64,000 nt of DNA from Clostridiaceae bacterium. Lineage in GTDB: Bacteria; Bacillota; Clostridia; Lachnospirales; Lachnospiraceae. Below the pieces are notes generated by a model. The model saw only the letters and a program-made list of their open reading frames with translations, did not search any database and was not told the DNA's origin. Position numbers and translations under genes: made by a program. This document shows, in pieces, positions 8,844 to 18,366 of the stretch (position 1 is the first letter of the stretch; the number at the start of each line of letters is the position of its first letter). The DNA lies in contig CABIXM010000016.1 of assembly GCA_902362725.1 (NCBI GenBank), positions 10,425-74,424 on the forward strand, read 5' to 3'.

Positions 8844-9497
8844 ATGAAAAACGAAAAGAGCCTGAAGGACACAATCTATAACGCAATACTGGAAGATATA
8901 TTTTCATTGGAATATAAACCTGGAGATATTTTAAATGAAAAGGCGCTGGTTGAAAAGTATGAGTGTAGTAAATCGCCAGTCAGGGAAGCACTTTTAGAGC
9001 TGTGCAAAGACAATGTGTTGCGCAATATTCCGAGATATGGATATGAAGTGGTAAAACTTACAATGGATGATGTGCGTGAAATGATAGAATTCCGCTATCT
9101 TCTGGAGGCGGGAATTCTTCGCAAGCAATATTCAGATCTGACGGAAGTTCATTTTTCTATTCTGGAAGATATAGATAAGCAGTGCAGAAAAAAAGAAAAT
9201 ACAATGTGGGAGCATTGGAGCTTAAACACGGAATTCCATCTGAAGCTGGTTGGATTTGGAAGAAATAATTTTGCGATGGAAGAATTGAAAAGGTGTATGG
9301 ACAGATTAAAACGCGCATATACGAGATTTTGCTGGGAGCAATATGAGTTGGAATTGGAACTGGATACACGAAATCATGCAATGATTATACAGGCATTACG
9401 CGAGCGTGATATAGAGAAAGCGGTACAATATCTTGCAAGGGATTTGAACGATTTTGGCGGGAAAAATTACAGGTTTATAGAGGAAAAAAATATGTAA
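8844..9497 (+). CDS. GntR family regulator, FCD (FadR-like) subgroup
   Basis: A 217-residue DNA-binding repressor or activator. The N-terminal winged helix (about residues 8-75) contains the typical PGDILNEKALVEKYECSKSPVREAL pattern. The C-terminal helical FCD domain (about 80-205) has acidic and His residues that bind a small carboxylic acid in the family. A TATAAT at 8817-8822 precedes it and AAAGGAGG gives a good ribosome site. It likely controls the flanking catabolic genes, cyuA or the lost KdgT/M20 genes, but the ligand is unknown. Confidence 0.88.
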   Translation: MKNEKSLKDTIYNAILEDIFSLEYKPGDILNEKALVEKYECSKSPVREALLELCKDNVLRNIPRYGYEVVKLTMDDVREMIEFRYLLEAGILRKQYSDLTEVHFSILEDIDKQCRKKENTMWEHWSLNTEFHLKLVGFGRNNFAMEELKRCMDRLKRAYTRFCWEQYELELELDTRNHAMIIQALRERDIEKAVQYLARDLNDFGGKNYRFIEEKNM

Positions 9498-9541
9498 AAG
9501 ACTGGCTGTTGAAGGCAACTTTAACAGCCAGTCTTTTAAAA
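9497..9541 (+). terminator. Terminator after the GntR gene
   Basis: Near-perfect stem AAAAGACTGGCTGTT / AACAGCCAGTCTTTT with a short loop, beginning within the stop codon. The symmetric A and T flanks could let it work in both directions. Confidence 0.85.
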
Positions 9542-9553
9542 GGATAAAGAGAG

Positions 9554-10003
9554 ATGAAAAAAAGGATAACTGCGATTCCGGGAAGCCTGATGCTGATTCC
9601 AATGGCGATATCTGCGCTCGTATGCACTTATTACCCATTTCTTAGCAGATTAAAGAGCCCGGCTTCAGAGAGTGTCGGCTGTTGAAGTGGCAGCATGTCT
9701 GAGTAGTATGAGCCCCGGTGTTTATATAGCGCTGATGAATGAAAAAGGCGATGATGTAGACAAAGCCGGTTATACATTTATAAGTTTGGTATCATTGCCG
9801 TTTATCCCTGTTTGTTTTTTGAGTATTTCAGAAGGCAGTGGAATAGACTGGTGTCTGTCTCTGTCCCGGCAATTCTGGCGTCTGAACATATAGAATATCT
9901 GCCATATGTGGAAACTGCAACCGCTCAGATTGCGATGGTTGTATTATTAAGTACATTTATGACACCGGTATTCGTAAAAATATTGGACTCTAAAAAAGCA
10001 TAA
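9554..10003 (+). pseudogene. Degraded KdgT-type 2-keto-3-deoxygluconate permease
   Basis: Three pieces in different frames resemble one transporter. The first (9554-9688) starts with the family-like ITAIPGSLMLIPMAISALV. The second begins at about 9672 (AACLSSMSPGVYIALMNEKGD). The third reaches 10003 with ATAQIAMVVLLSTFMTPVF. Together they code about 150 residues, about half of a normal KdgT, so there are at least two frame changes and an internal loss. The assignment rests on recalled family motifs. Confidence 0.65.
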
Positions 10004-10043
10004 GAAATTTATAACTGTTCACATATTTTTAAGATTTATTTTC

Positions 10044-10072
10044 TTGACAATCCATAACAATCGTAATAACAT
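10044..10072 (+). promoter_or_regulatory. Promoter of the MarR/ABC exporter operon
   Basis: Consensus TTGACA at 10044-10049, a 17-base spacer, and TAACAT at 10067-10072. The start of transcription should fall inside the palindrome that follows. Confidence 0.7.
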
Positions 10073-10108
10073 ATAGGATACTATATAGGACACTATATAG
10101 TATCCTAT
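10073..10108. promoter_or_regulatory. Palindromic operator, probable MarR site
   Basis: Arms ATAGGATACTATATA and TATATAGTATCCTAT surround a six-base centre, GGACAC. It starts right at the end of the -10 box and ends 36 bases before the MarR start codon. MarR proteins typically bind such sites to repress their own operon. Confidence 0.75.
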
Positions 10109-10144
10109 TTATTATGAAAAAATTCGCAGAAGGAGGATCAACCA

Positions 10145-10642
10145 ATGAGGAGGGGGCCCAGCCCAATCAGCAAGCGGATTCGGATTATCAACAACAAGTT
10201 CCGCAAGCTGTGGGATAAAAATCTTCTGAAATACAACCTGACCGGCGTGCAGATGGAAATACTCTGCTACCTGAAATGCAATCCGGACAAGGAAATCCAT
10301 CAGCGGGAGATCGAGTACTGGTTCCAGTTGAAAAACCCGACGGTGACCGGTATCCTGAACCGGCTGGAGGAAAAAGGCTATATCACCAGGCGGCGCAATC
10401 CGGCTGACGGCAGATACCGGATCATTGAAGTGACGGAAAAAGGCAATCAGGTCATGGAGGATATGGGAGAGGGAGCCAGAAATCTGGACGAACGAATCTA
10501 CGCCTGTATGACGGACGAGGAACAGGCAAAGCTTCTGGAGCTTCTGGATCGGATTTTGGCGACTATGACGGAAAATGATGGAACAGAAGAACAGTTAGAG
10601 CAGCATAGAGAAAGAATCACACAAGGAGGACACACATGCTGA
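10145..10642 (+). CDS. MarR family transcriptional regulator
   Basis: A 165-residue winged-helix dimeric repressor. The core (about residues 30-140) shows the helix-turn-helix EIEYWFQLKNPTVTGILNRL and the wing RRRNPADGRYRIIEVTEKG typical of MarR. AGGAGG lies ahead of the ATG. The gene overlaps the first ABC exporter gene by seven bases, so it is co-transcribed with the pump and probably represses it through the palindrome at 10073-10108. Inducing compounds cannot be read from the sequence. Confidence 0.92.
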   Translation: MRRGPSPISKRIRIINNKFRKLWDKNLLKYNLTGVQMEILCYLKCNPDKEIHQREIEYWFQLKNPTVTGILNRLEEKGYITRRRNPADGRYRIIEVTEKGNQVMEDMGEGARNLDERIYACMTDEEQAKLLELLDRILATMTENDGTEEQLEQHRERITQGGHTC

Positions 10643-12381
10643 AGACATTAAAGGCCTATATAGGCGAGTACAAAAAGACGGCCATCTCAGCGCCGATTTT
10701 TATTGTCTTCGAGGTTATCTTTGAGATGATCATTCCGCTTCTGATGGCGGCTATCATCGACAACGGACTTGAGACAGGCAACATGAAATATGTAATCACG
10801 ATGGGACTGGTGATGCTTCTGGTATCCTTTGCGTCCCTGTTCTGTGGATCCATGGCGGCGAAGCAGGCGGCCATCGCGTCTACCGGATTTGCGAAAAATG
10901 TAAGAGAGGGAATGTACAATCATATCCAGGAATTTTCCTTCTCCAATATCGACCATTTCTCTACCGCGGGACTGGTTACGCGTCTGACCACCGATGTAAC
11001 GAATGTACAGAACGCGTTCCAGATGATGATGCGTATGCTGATGCGCGCGCCGGTCATGCTGGTTACGGCCATGACGATGACCTTTATCATCAACGCCAGA
11101 CTGTCCTGTGTATATCTGGTGGCGCTGGTATTCTTAGGAATCGTCATTGCCTTCCTGATGGGCCGCGTAGGAAAATATTTCCGTGAAATGTTCGACAAAT
11201 ACGACGCCCTGAACGCGGATATCCAGGAAAATCTGACCGGTATTCGGGTAGTCAAGGCGTACGTGCGTGAGGAGCATGAGAAGCAGAAGTTCGGCAAGGC
11301 CTCCGAGGCCGTATACCGCTGCGCGGTTCGGGCCCAGAAGCTGATGGTCAGCATGATGCCCACCATGCAGTTTACGGTTTACGCCTGTATCATCGCGGTG
11401 TCCTGGCTGGGCGCCAGAACCATCGTGGCGGGCAATATGACCACTGGCCAGCTGATGAGTCTCTTTACTTATACGATGAATATCATGATGAGCCTGATGT
11501 TCATCGCCATGGTAGCCGTTATGCTGACCATGGCTAAATCCTCCGCAGAGCGTATCTGCGAGGTCTTAAATGAAAAGAGCAGCCTGACCAATAAGGAGCA
11601 GGCCGTCACAGAGGTTCCCGATGGCTCCATTACCTTTGACAACGTATCCTTCAGCTACCGGAACGACGAGGGGAACCTGAATCTGGATCATATCAATCTG
11701 GAAATCAAATCCGGCGAGACCGTAGGGATCCTGGGCGGCACCGGAAGCGCCAAGTCTACGCTGGTACAGCTGATCCCAAGATTGTATGACGTAACAGGAG
11801 GAAGCGTCCGGGTAGGCGGCATCGACGTCCGGGATTATGACCTGGATTCCCTCCGGAATCAGGTGTCCATGGTGCTTCAGAAGAATGTGCTGTTTTCCGG
11901 CACCATCAAGGAAAACCTGCGCTGGGGCGATAAGGACGCCAGCGATGAGGAGCTGATCCGTGTCTGTAAGCTGGCCTGCGCCGATGAATTTATCCAGCGC
12001 TTCCCGGAGCAGTATGACACCTGGATTGAGCAGGGCGGCAGCAATGTGTCCGGCGGACAGAAACAGCGTCTCTGTATCGCCAGAGCCCTGTTAAAGAAGC
12101 CGAGAATCCTGATTCTGGACGATTCCACCAGCGCGGTGGATACCCATACGGATGCCATGATCCGGAAGGCCTTCCGGGAGGAGATTCCCGATACCACCAA
12201 GATCATCATTGCCCAGCGTATCTCTTCCGTACAGGATTCGGATAAGATTATCGTGCTGGACGACGGTGCGGTTAGCGGTGTCGGAACCCATGCGGAATTA
12301 TTGAAAAATAACGCAATCTACCGGGAAGTATACGAATCCCAGCAGAAGCCCACAGACAGCGAAGGAGGTGACGCAGAATGA
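10636..12381 (+). CDS. ABC exporter half-transporter, degenerate-site partner
   Basis: A 581-residue fused membrane/ATPase subunit: six membrane helices (about residues 15-300), then a nucleotide-binding domain. Walker A is GGTGSAKST, with Ala where Gly is usual. The signature VSGGQKQR is canonical. Walker B reads LILDDST, with Asp in place of the catalytic Glu. That pattern marks the non-hydrolysing site of a heterodimeric exporter (LmrCD/TM287-288 type). It overlaps the second half-transporter by four bases (ATGA). Likely exports drugs, peptides or lipids under MarR control. Confidence 0.9.
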   Translation: MLKTLKAYIGEYKKTAISAPIFIVFEVIFEMIIPLLMAAIIDNGLETGNMKYVITMGLVMLLVSFASLFCGSMAAKQAAIASTGFAKNVREGMYNHIQEFSFSNIDHFSTAGLVTRLTTDVTNVQNAFQMMMRMLMRAPVMLVTAMTMTFIINARLSCVYLVALVFLGIVIAFLMGRVGKYFREMFDKYDALNADIQENLTGIRVVKAYVREEHEKQKFGKASEAVYRCAVRAQKLMVSMMPTMQFTVYACIIAVSWLGARTIVAGNMTTGQLMSLFTYTMNIMMSLMFIAMVAVMLTMAKSSAERICEVLNEKSSLTNKEQAVTEVPDGSITFDNVSFSYRNDEGNLNLDHINLEIKSGETVGILGGTGSAKSTLVQLIPRLYDVTGGSVRVGGIDVRDYDLDSLRNQVSMVLQKNVLFSGTIKENLRWGDKDASDEELIRVCKLACADEFIQRFPEQYDTWIEQGGSNVSGGQKQRLCIARALLKKPRILILDDSTSAVDTHTDAMIRKAFREEIPDTTKIIIAQRISSVQDSDKIIVLDDGAVSGVGTHAELLKNNAIYREVYESQQKPTDSEGGDAE

Positions 12382-14297
12382 GCAACAGCAAAAGACCTGG
12401 AGGTCCCGGAGGACCCAGAGGCATGAGAAAAGGCCCCAAGGCGAAAAACCCCATGAAGACGCTGAAGCGGATCTTCGCGATCATCGTAAAGGGTTATCCG
12501 ATTCAGTGCGTACTGGTTATCATCGGTATCGTAGTCGGAGTACTGGCCAACGTATACGGCAGCTTATTTCTGCAGTCTCTGATCGATGACTATATCACAC
12601 CCCTGGTGGGAAGCTCCGCACCGGATTTCACGCCGCTTTTGAAGGCACTGGCCACCATGGCAGTGATTTATCTGGTGGGCGTAGTCTCCAACTATCTGTA
12701 CAACCGCCTGATGATTTACATTTCCGAGGGCAGCCTGAAAAAAGTAAGGGACGGACTGTTCGACCACATGGAGACCCTGACGATCCCGTATTTTGACACC
12801 CATACCCACGGAGACCTGATGAGTATCTACACCAATGATACAGATACCCTGCGCCAGATGATCAGCCAGAGTATCCCGCAGCTGCTGTCCTCCGCCATTA
12901 CCATCGTCAGCGTATTCGCGTCCATGGTATACTTAAGCCCGATTCTGACCCTGATGATCATTGCCATGGTATTCGTCATGACAAATGTCATCAAGAAAAT
13001 CGGCGGCCAGTCTGGCCGGTACTTTATGGCGCAGCAGCAGGATCTGGGTAAAGTCAACGGCTACATCGAGGAAATGATGGACGGCCAGAAGGTGGTAAAG
13101 GTCTTCTGCCATGAAGAAGAAGCGAAAGAAAAATTCAAGGAGCTGAACGACAAGCTCTTCGACAGCGCCAGCAACGCGAACATCTACGCCAACGTGCTGA
13201 TGCCGGTAATGGGAAATATTGGAAATATCAATTATGTACTGACCACCATCGTAGGCTCTCTGCTGGCTATCGGCGGGATCGGCGGCCTGACTCTGGGCGG
13301 TCTTGCCTCCTTCCTGCAGCTGACAAGAAGCTTCAATCAGCCGATTGCGCAGATTGCCCAGCAGTTCAACTCTATCATTATGGCCCTGGCAGGCGCGGAG
13401 CGAATCTTCAACCTGATGGATGAGCCCTCTGAGCAGGACGGCGGTTATGTAACCCTGGTCAATGCCCGCTATGAGGGTGACAAGCTGGTGGAGGTGCCGG
13501 AGCGTACCGGTATCTGGGCCTGGAAGCATCCCCATCATGACGGTACCATCACATACACGGAGCTGAAGGGCGACGTAGTCATGGACGGGGTAGACTTCGG
13601 TTATACACCGGAAAAAACCGTACTTCACGACATTAAGCTCTACGCGAAGCCCGGACAGAAGGTGGCCTTTGTAGGCGCTACCGGAGCCGGAAAAACGACC
13701 ATTACCAACCTGATTAACCGGTTTTACGATATTCAGGACGGAAAGATCCGTTACGACGGTATCAACATCAATAAGATTAAGAAGCAGGATCTGCGCCGTT
13801 CCCTGGGTATGGTACTTCAGGACAGCCATCTGTTCACCGGCACCGTAGCCGACAATATCCGGTACGGCAAGCTGGACGCCACCGACAGCGAGGTCAAGGG
13901 CGCAGCCATGCTGGCAGGAGCAGACAGCTTTATCAGGCACCTGCCCCAGGGCTATGATACCATGCTTACCGGAGACGGCGGCAACCTGTCCCAGGGACAG
14001 CGTCAGCTTCTGACGATAGCCCGGGCAGCCATTGCAGATCCGCCTGTTCTGATTCTGGATGAGGCGACCTCCAGTATCGATACCCGTACAGAGGCCATCG
14101 TACAGCGGGGTATGGACAGCCTGATGGAGGGCCGTACCGTATTTGTTATTGCCCACCGTCTGTCTACGGTCCAGAATTCAGATGTCATCATGGTGCTGGA
14201 TCAGGGCCGAATTATCGAGCGGGGCAGCCACGAGGAGCTGATTGCCCAGAAGGGTAAATATTATCAGCTCTATACCGGAGCCTTTGAACTCTCATAA
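12378..14297 (+). CDS. ABC exporter half-transporter, catalytic partner
   Basis: A 639-residue partner of the preceding subunit, with a basic Pro/Gly-rich N-terminal tail, six membrane helices and a C-terminal ATPase domain. Walker A GATGAGKTT and Walker B LILDEAT keep the catalytic Glu. Its own signature is changed to LSQGQRQ, which complements the intact signature of the partner. So one composite ATP site is active and one degenerate. An insertion of about 40 residues precedes the ATPase domain (about residues 355-400). Confidence 0.91.
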   Translation: MSNSKRPGGPGGPRGMRKGPKAKNPMKTLKRIFAIIVKGYPIQCVLVIIGIVVGVLANVYGSLFLQSLIDDYITPLVGSSAPDFTPLLKALATMAVIYLVGVVSNYLYNRLMIYISEGSLKKVRDGLFDHMETLTIPYFDTHTHGDLMSIYTNDTDTLRQMISQSIPQLLSSAITIVSVFASMVYLSPILTLMIIAMVFVMTNVIKKIGGQSGRYFMAQQQDLGKVNGYIEEMMDGQKVVKVFCHEEEAKEKFKELNDKLFDSASNANIYANVLMPVMGNIGNINYVLTTIVGSLLAIGGIGGLTLGGLASFLQLTRSFNQPIAQIAQQFNSIIMALAGAERIFNLMDEPSEQDGGYVTLVNARYEGDKLVEVPERTGIWAWKHPHHDGTITYTELKGDVVMDGVDFGYTPEKTVLHDIKLYAKPGQKVAFVGATGAGKTTITNLINRFYDIQDGKIRYDGININKIKKQDLRRSLGMVLQDSHLFTGTVADNIRYGKLDATDSEVKGAAMLAGADSFIRHLPQGYDTMLTGDGGNLSQGQRQLLTIARAAIADPPVLILDEATSSIDTRTEAIVQRGMDSLMEGRTVFVIAHRLSTVQNSDVIMVLDQGRIIERGSHEELIAQKGKYYQLYTGAFELS

Positions 14298-14316
14298 CCT
14301 TAATCTCGAAAACCAG

Positions 14317-14453
14317 CTCTGTGGGGTTCGAAAAATCAGGGTGTCCGGCTTTTCGCGGATTGTGTGTGTCTGGGGCGAACAGGCTTGCCTGTCCGTTCCA
14401 GACATACATTGTCTGTGAAACGTCCGAACACACGATTTTTGAACCTCGCAGAG
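14317..14453. repeat. 137-nt long imperfect palindrome
   Basis: Outer arms, CTCTGTGGGGTTC continuing to AAAAATC and GATTTTTGAACC continuing to CAGAG, pair over about 20 bases. Inner arms TGTCTGG/CCAGACA and GAACAGGC with its partner form a second stem. It fills the gap between the exporter operon and the zinc-ribbon gene. It could end transcription, be a structured RNA, or be a small transposon-derived repeat. Confidence 0.6.
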
Positions 14454-14476
14454 CGTCCGTCTTAAAAGGAGCTTTT

Positions 14477-14872
14477 ATGCGAGAAAAATTTCAACATTTT
14501 ATGCAGGGACGCTACGGCGCCGACCAGCTGTCCCGGTTTCTGACTGCCATCGGCCTGGTTCTGATTATTCTGAACCTGTTTGTCCACAGCAATGCGATCG
14601 TCTATCTGGTAATGGCTCTGCTTGTTTACTGCTATTACCGGATGTTTTCCAGGGATTATAACCGCCGTTACGCGGAAAATCAGAAATTCCTGACCTGGCA
14701 GAACAAAATAAAATACAAAGTAAATAACTGGAAAAGAAACCTGGCCGACCGAAAAACCCACCATATCTACAAGTGTCCCAGCTGTGGTCAAAAGATCCGT
14801 GTCCCCAAGGGCAAAGGCAAAATCATCGTAACCTGCCCCAAATGCCGGACGGAATTTCAGAAAAAAAGCTAA
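14477..14872 (+). CDS. Small membrane protein with C-terminal zinc ribbon
   Basis: A 131-residue protein. Two hydrophobic segments near residues 20-55 suggest a membrane hairpin. A basic stretch follows, then a zinc ribbon (CPSCGQKIRVPKGKGK and CPKCRTEF) with two CxxC knuckles. The ATG at 14477 has AAAAGGAG upstream; a longer frame reaches into the palindrome but has no ribosome site. I recognise the architecture as common in Lachnospiraceae but know no function for it. Confidence 0.78.
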   Translation: MREKFQHFMQGRYGADQLSRFLTAIGLVLIILNLFVHSNAIVYLVMALLVYCYYRMFSRDYNRRYAENQKFLTWQNKIKYKVNNWKRNLADRKTHHIYKCPSCGQKIRVPKGKGKIIVTCPKCRTEFQKKS

Positions 14873-14876
14873 AACC

Positions 14877-14921
14877 CAAAAAGCAATGCAGTCTGTAAAA
14901 AGATTACATTGCTTTTTTAAT
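14877..14921 (+). terminator. Terminator after the zinc-ribbon gene
   Basis: Stem AAAAGCAATG/CATTGCTTTT with a T run, five bases after the stop codon. The symmetry may allow use from both sides. Confidence 0.8.
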
Positions 14922-15032
14922 AGAACAAAGTGGAAAAATAACATTTCCCTGTGTATAAAAAAATCAGGAACCGCTCATAATGTGGATAGAAACGGATACC
15001 GTCCAGCGACGGCAGAAAGGAGATTCTATATT

Positions 15033-15371
15033 ATGAAGAGGTTCAGAAAATACACAGCAGGACTGTTGCTGCTTGTACTGGTCCTGGGCGTAAGCGCCTG
15101 TGGCAATTCCGACAACAACGGAGGCACCAACAAGCCGAACACCGAAAACAACGGAACAACCAATGATGGAGCCAATACGAACGGCACTACGAACAATGGC
15201 AACATCGTAGACGACGCCGTAGACGGCGCAGGAGACGCAGTGGAAGACGTAGGCGACGGCATCATGAACGGTGTGGACGACGTGGTAGACGGCACAGAAA
15301 ATGTGGTGGACGATATGACGAATGGGACAACGAACACCAATAACGGCACCACAAACCAGACCACTCGTTAA
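15033..15371 (+). CDS. Small low-complexity lipoprotein
   Basis: A 112-residue secreted lipoprotein. A signal peptide with lipobox VSAC places the lipidated Cys at residue 23. The mature part is almost wholly Asn, Thr, Gly, Asp and Val, with repeated DAVDGAGDAVEDVGDG-like and NGTTN units and no conserved domain. AGAAAGGAG precedes the ATG. Such Asn/Thr/Asp-rich tails are extended and disordered. Function unknown. Confidence 0.75.
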   Translation: MKRFRKYTAGLLLLVLVLGVSACGNSDNNGGTNKPNTENNGTTNDGANTNGTTNNGNIVDDAVDGAGDAVEDVGDGIMNGVDDVVDGTENVVDDMTNGTTNTNNGTTNQTTR

Positions 15372-15396
15372 GCCTGAAAAGAAAGCAAAAAGCAAT

Positions 15397-15434
15397 GCCC
15401 TGCAGATCGAGATGGATTTGCAGGGCAATTTTAT
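15397..15434 (+). terminator. Terminator after the lipoprotein gene
   Basis: Stem GCCCTGCAGATC/GATTTGCAGGGC (one wobble) followed by AATTTT, about 25 bases after the stop. Confidence 0.75.
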
Positions 15435-15573
15435 GGGAAAACCCGGTCTGACGGTGAGATTCTTTAAGATTCCTGTCTTGCAGACCAGGCCAAAATGCGC
15501 TATACTATAAGCTAAATCGGCGCGCGGGAAAGGCGCCGGAAGCAAGAGAAAGAAAAGGATAGGGATAAAGAAC

Positions 15574-16965
15574 ATGAAGTGCATTACTGTAAAAGAATTA
15601 TATCGTAATACTGAAAGCTATCTGGATAAGGAAATCACAGTAGCGGGCTGGCTCCGCAGTAACCGTGGATCCAAGGCCTTCGGCTTCCTGGTTATGGGAG
15701 ACGGAAGCTGCTTCCAGACACTACAGATCGTATACCATGATACCATGGAGAACTTTAAAGAGGTTTCCAAGCTGAACGTGGGCGCTGCCGTGATTGTAAA
15801 GGGAACTCTGGTTGCTACACCGGAGGCAAAGCAGCCCTTCGAGATTCAGGCAGAAGAGGTTGTGGTAGAGGGCGATTCCGCGCCGGATTATCCGCTGCAG
15901 AAGAAGCGCCACTCCTTCGAGTATCTGAGAACCATTCCTCATCTGCGTGCCAGAACCAATACCTTCCAGGCTGTATTCCGGGTTCGCTCCCTGATTGCCT
16001 ATGCGATTCACCAGTTCTTCCAGGAGAGAGGCTTTGTATACGTACATACGCCGCTGATTACCGGAAGCGACTGCGAGGGCGCAGGCGAGATGTTCCAGGT
16101 AACGACATTGGATCTGAACAATGTACCGAAGACCGAAGAGGGACAGATCGATTACAGCCAGGACTTCTTCGGAAAAGAGACGAATCTGACCGTAAGCGGA
16201 CAGCTGAATGGCGAGACCTACGCTATGGCGTTCCGTGACATCTATACTTTTGGACCGACCTTCCGCGCGGAGAATTCCAATACCACCCGTCATGCGGCTG
16301 AGTTCTGGATGATCGAGCCGGAGATGGCATTCGCCGATCTGGAAGACAATATGGAAGTAGCTGAGGCTATGCTGAAATATGTTATCAGTTACGTGCTGGA
16401 GAACGCTCCGGAGGAGATGAATTTCTTCAACCAGTTTGTGGACAAGGGACTTCTGGACAGACTGCACGGCGTACTGAACTCCGAGTTTGGCCATGTGACC
16501 TACACCGAGGCCATTGAAATTCTGGAGAAGAACAACGACAACTTTGATTATAAGGTAAGCTGGGGCTGTGATCTGCAGACGGAGCATGAGCGTTATCTGA
16601 CCGAGCAGGTCTTCAAACGCCCGATTTTCGTAACAGATTACCCGAAGGACATCAAGGCCTTCTATATGAAGCTGAATGAGGACGGCAAGACCGTAGCCGC
16701 TATGGACTGTCTGGTACCGGGTATCGGTGAGATCATCGGCGGAAGCCAGAGAGAGGATGACCTGGAGAAGCTGACCGGTCGTATGCAGGAGCTGGGTCTG
16801 AAGGAAGAGGATTACGGCTTCTACCTTGACCTGCGGAAATACGGCTCTGTCCGTCATTCCGGTTTTGGCCTGGGCTTCGAGCGCTGCGTCATGTATCTGA
16901 CCGGCATGGGCAATATCCGCGACGTGATTCCGTTCCCGAGAACCGTAAATAACTGCGAGCTGTAA
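15574..16965 (+). CDS. asnS: Asparaginyl-tRNA synthetase
   Basis: Charges tRNA-Asn with asparagine. The 463-residue class II enzyme has an N-terminal OB-fold anticodon-binding domain (about residues 15-105, [17 protein letters not shown]). A class II catalytic core follows, with motif 2 [23 protein letters not shown] and motif 3 [15 protein letters not shown]. The Asn- rather than Asp-type sequence around motif 2 and the full length support asnS. It stands alone between two terminators. Confidence 0.96.
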   Translation: MKCITVKELYRNTESYLDKEITVAGWLRSNRGSKAFGFLVMGDGSCFQTLQIVYHDTMENFKEVSKLNVGAAVIVKGTLVATPEAKQPFEIQAEEVVVEGDSAPDYPLQKKRHSFEYLRTIPHLRARTNTFQAVFRVRSLIAYAIHQFFQERGFVYVHTPLITGSDCEGAGEMFQVTTLDLNNVPKTEEGQIDYSQDFFGKETNLTVSGQLNGETYAMAFRDIYTFGPTFRAENSNTTRHAAEFWMIEPEMAFADLEDNMEVAEAMLKYVISYVLENAPEEMNFFNQFVDKGLLDRLHGVLNSEFGHVTYTEAIEILEKNNDNFDYKVSWGCDLQTEHERYLTEQVFKRPIFVTDYPKDIKAFYMKLNEDGKTVAAMDCLVPGIGEIIGGSQREDDLEKLTGRMQELGLKEEDYGFYLDLRKYGSVRHSGFGLGFERCVMYLTGMGNIRDVIPFPRTVNNCEL

Positions 16966-16988
16966 GATTATAGTTTACAGAAAATTCC

Positions 16989-17032
16989 AAATATCTGTAT
17001 CATTCCCCTGGGGCGTGATACAGATATTTTTT
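16989..17032 (+). terminator. Terminator after asnS
   Basis: Stem AAATATCTGTATCA / TGATACAGATATTTT with a GC-rich loop and T run. Confidence 0.85.
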
Positions 17033-17057
17033 GTCATAGGAAACTTCGTCCTATGAC
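17033..17057. repeat. Inverted repeat directly after terminator (CATAGGA family)
   Basis: Arms GTCATAGGA and TCCTATGAC with a seven-base loop, starting right after the asnS terminator T run. Related to the hairpins at 1988-2044 and 51916-51947. Confidence 0.6.
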
Positions 17058-17160
17058 ACAAAAACGCTCCGCGGGATTCTATTTTATGTTCTTTATAAAG
17101 CGGGGGCGGCGTGTTAAAATGATAGACAAGAAGAAAGGCGAAAGGAAGCGGAGCGGGGAT

Positions 17161-18366
17161 ATGAAAAATCAGGCCGGCCAGTACACAACCGAATACGAAA
17201 TCCTTGAACTGCTGAAGCTGAAGCTCTACCAGCGGCTTCACGGCCTGGCTCCGGTGCTGGGCGCAGTGGAGTTCCGGATCGAAGAGCCGAAGCAGCCGGA
17301 ACCTAATGGGGGAGTGGAACAGGAAAGCGCGGACAGGGCCTGCGCGGGCTTTCGGATCGACGGCCGCGTCTTTTATCTCTCCCCGTCCCGGATCCGGTCA
17401 GATTTCCTGAAAGACAGCGATTTCCTCTGCCGGGAGCTGCTGCACATGCTCAGCCATTGTCTCCTGGGGCATCCTTTCGAGGCCTGGCGTGTGGAACGGG
17501 AGGAGCGAAAAGTCTGGGAGTCTGACTGCGACGAAAAGGCCTGGGCGCTGACGGAAGAGCTTTGGGGAAAGTCCATCCCGGAAAAGCCCCCGGTAGACGA
17601 TCACAGCTTCTGGGGACAGAAGCCTGACGAGCGGGAAAAGGCCTTCTGGCAGGGGCAGGGTGAGAAGCTGCTTCGAAGCGGCAATCCCAGAGGAAAACGG
17701 AAAGCGGGGACGGCGAAGCGGCACCGCACCCGGCAGCTGGTTCCGGCAGCCGGTCAGCGGGGCGATTATCGGAGTATTTTAAGAGGCCTGTCCTCCTACC
17801 GGGAAGACAGCCGTCTGAATCTGGACGAGTTTCAGTATTCCTGGTACACTTACGGACTGGAAATATATGGAAATATGCCGTTGATAGAACCGCTGGAATA
17901 CAGCGAGGAACGGAAAATCGCCGACCTGGTCATTGTTATCGATACCTCCGGTTCCTGTGAAAAAGAACTGGTGCGGGTATTCCTGGAGGAGACCAGGGGA
18001 ATTCTGGAGCAGGATCGCCTGTTTTTCCGAAGCTTCTGCCTGCACCTGATCCAGTGCGACAATCAGATCCAGCGGGACGATTGTATTCACAGCCGGGAAG
18101 AATTCGAAAAATATCTGGAGCACCTGGAGATCCGGGGCGGGGGCGGGACAGATTTCCGCCCAGCCTTTGCGCGGATCGAGGAGCTGAGGCAGCAGGGAGA
18201 GCTGCGGGATTTACAGGGAATTCTGTATTTTACGGACGGCTGCGGCTGGTATCCGAAGAAGGAGCCGGACTATCAGGTCTGGTTCGTAATGCTGCAGGGG
18301 CATTTTGACAGTATCGATATGCCGGACTGGGTACACAGACTGGTATTGGAGGAGAAAAGGGCATGA
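17161..18366 (+). CDS. VWA-like metallopeptidase-type protein (DUF2201)
   Basis: A 401-residue protein with an N-terminal putative metallopeptidase-like region (about residues 10-140, ELLHMLSHCLLGHPFE) and a C-terminal von Willebrand A-like domain. The latter has a metal-binding MIDAS motif DTSGS starting at about residue 261. Start 17161 is preferred because the earlier in-frame ATG at 17119 sits in a TTAAAAT promoter-like box. It overlaps the MoxR-type ATPase gene by four bases (ATGA). VWA/MoxR pairs act together as chaperone-like machines, but the client here is unknown. Confidence 0.82.
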   Translation: MKNQAGQYTTEYEILELLKLKLYQRLHGLAPVLGAVEFRIEEPKQPEPNGGVEQESADRACAGFRIDGRVFYLSPSRIRSDFLKDSDFLCRELLHMLSHCLLGHPFEAWRVEREERKVWESDCDEKAWALTEELWGKSIPEKPPVDDHSFWGQKPDEREKAFWQGQGEKLLRSGNPRGKRKAGTAKRHRTRQLVPAAGQRGDYRSILRGLSSYREDSRLNLDEFQYSWYTYGLEIYGNMPLIEPLEYSEERKIADLVIVIDTSGSCEKELVRVFLEETRGILEQDRLFFRSFCLHLIQCDNQIQRDDCIHSREEFEKYLEHLEIRGGGGTDFRPAFARIEELRQQGELRDLQGILYFTDGCGWYPKKEPDYQVWFVMLQGHFDSIDMPDWVHRLVLEEKRA

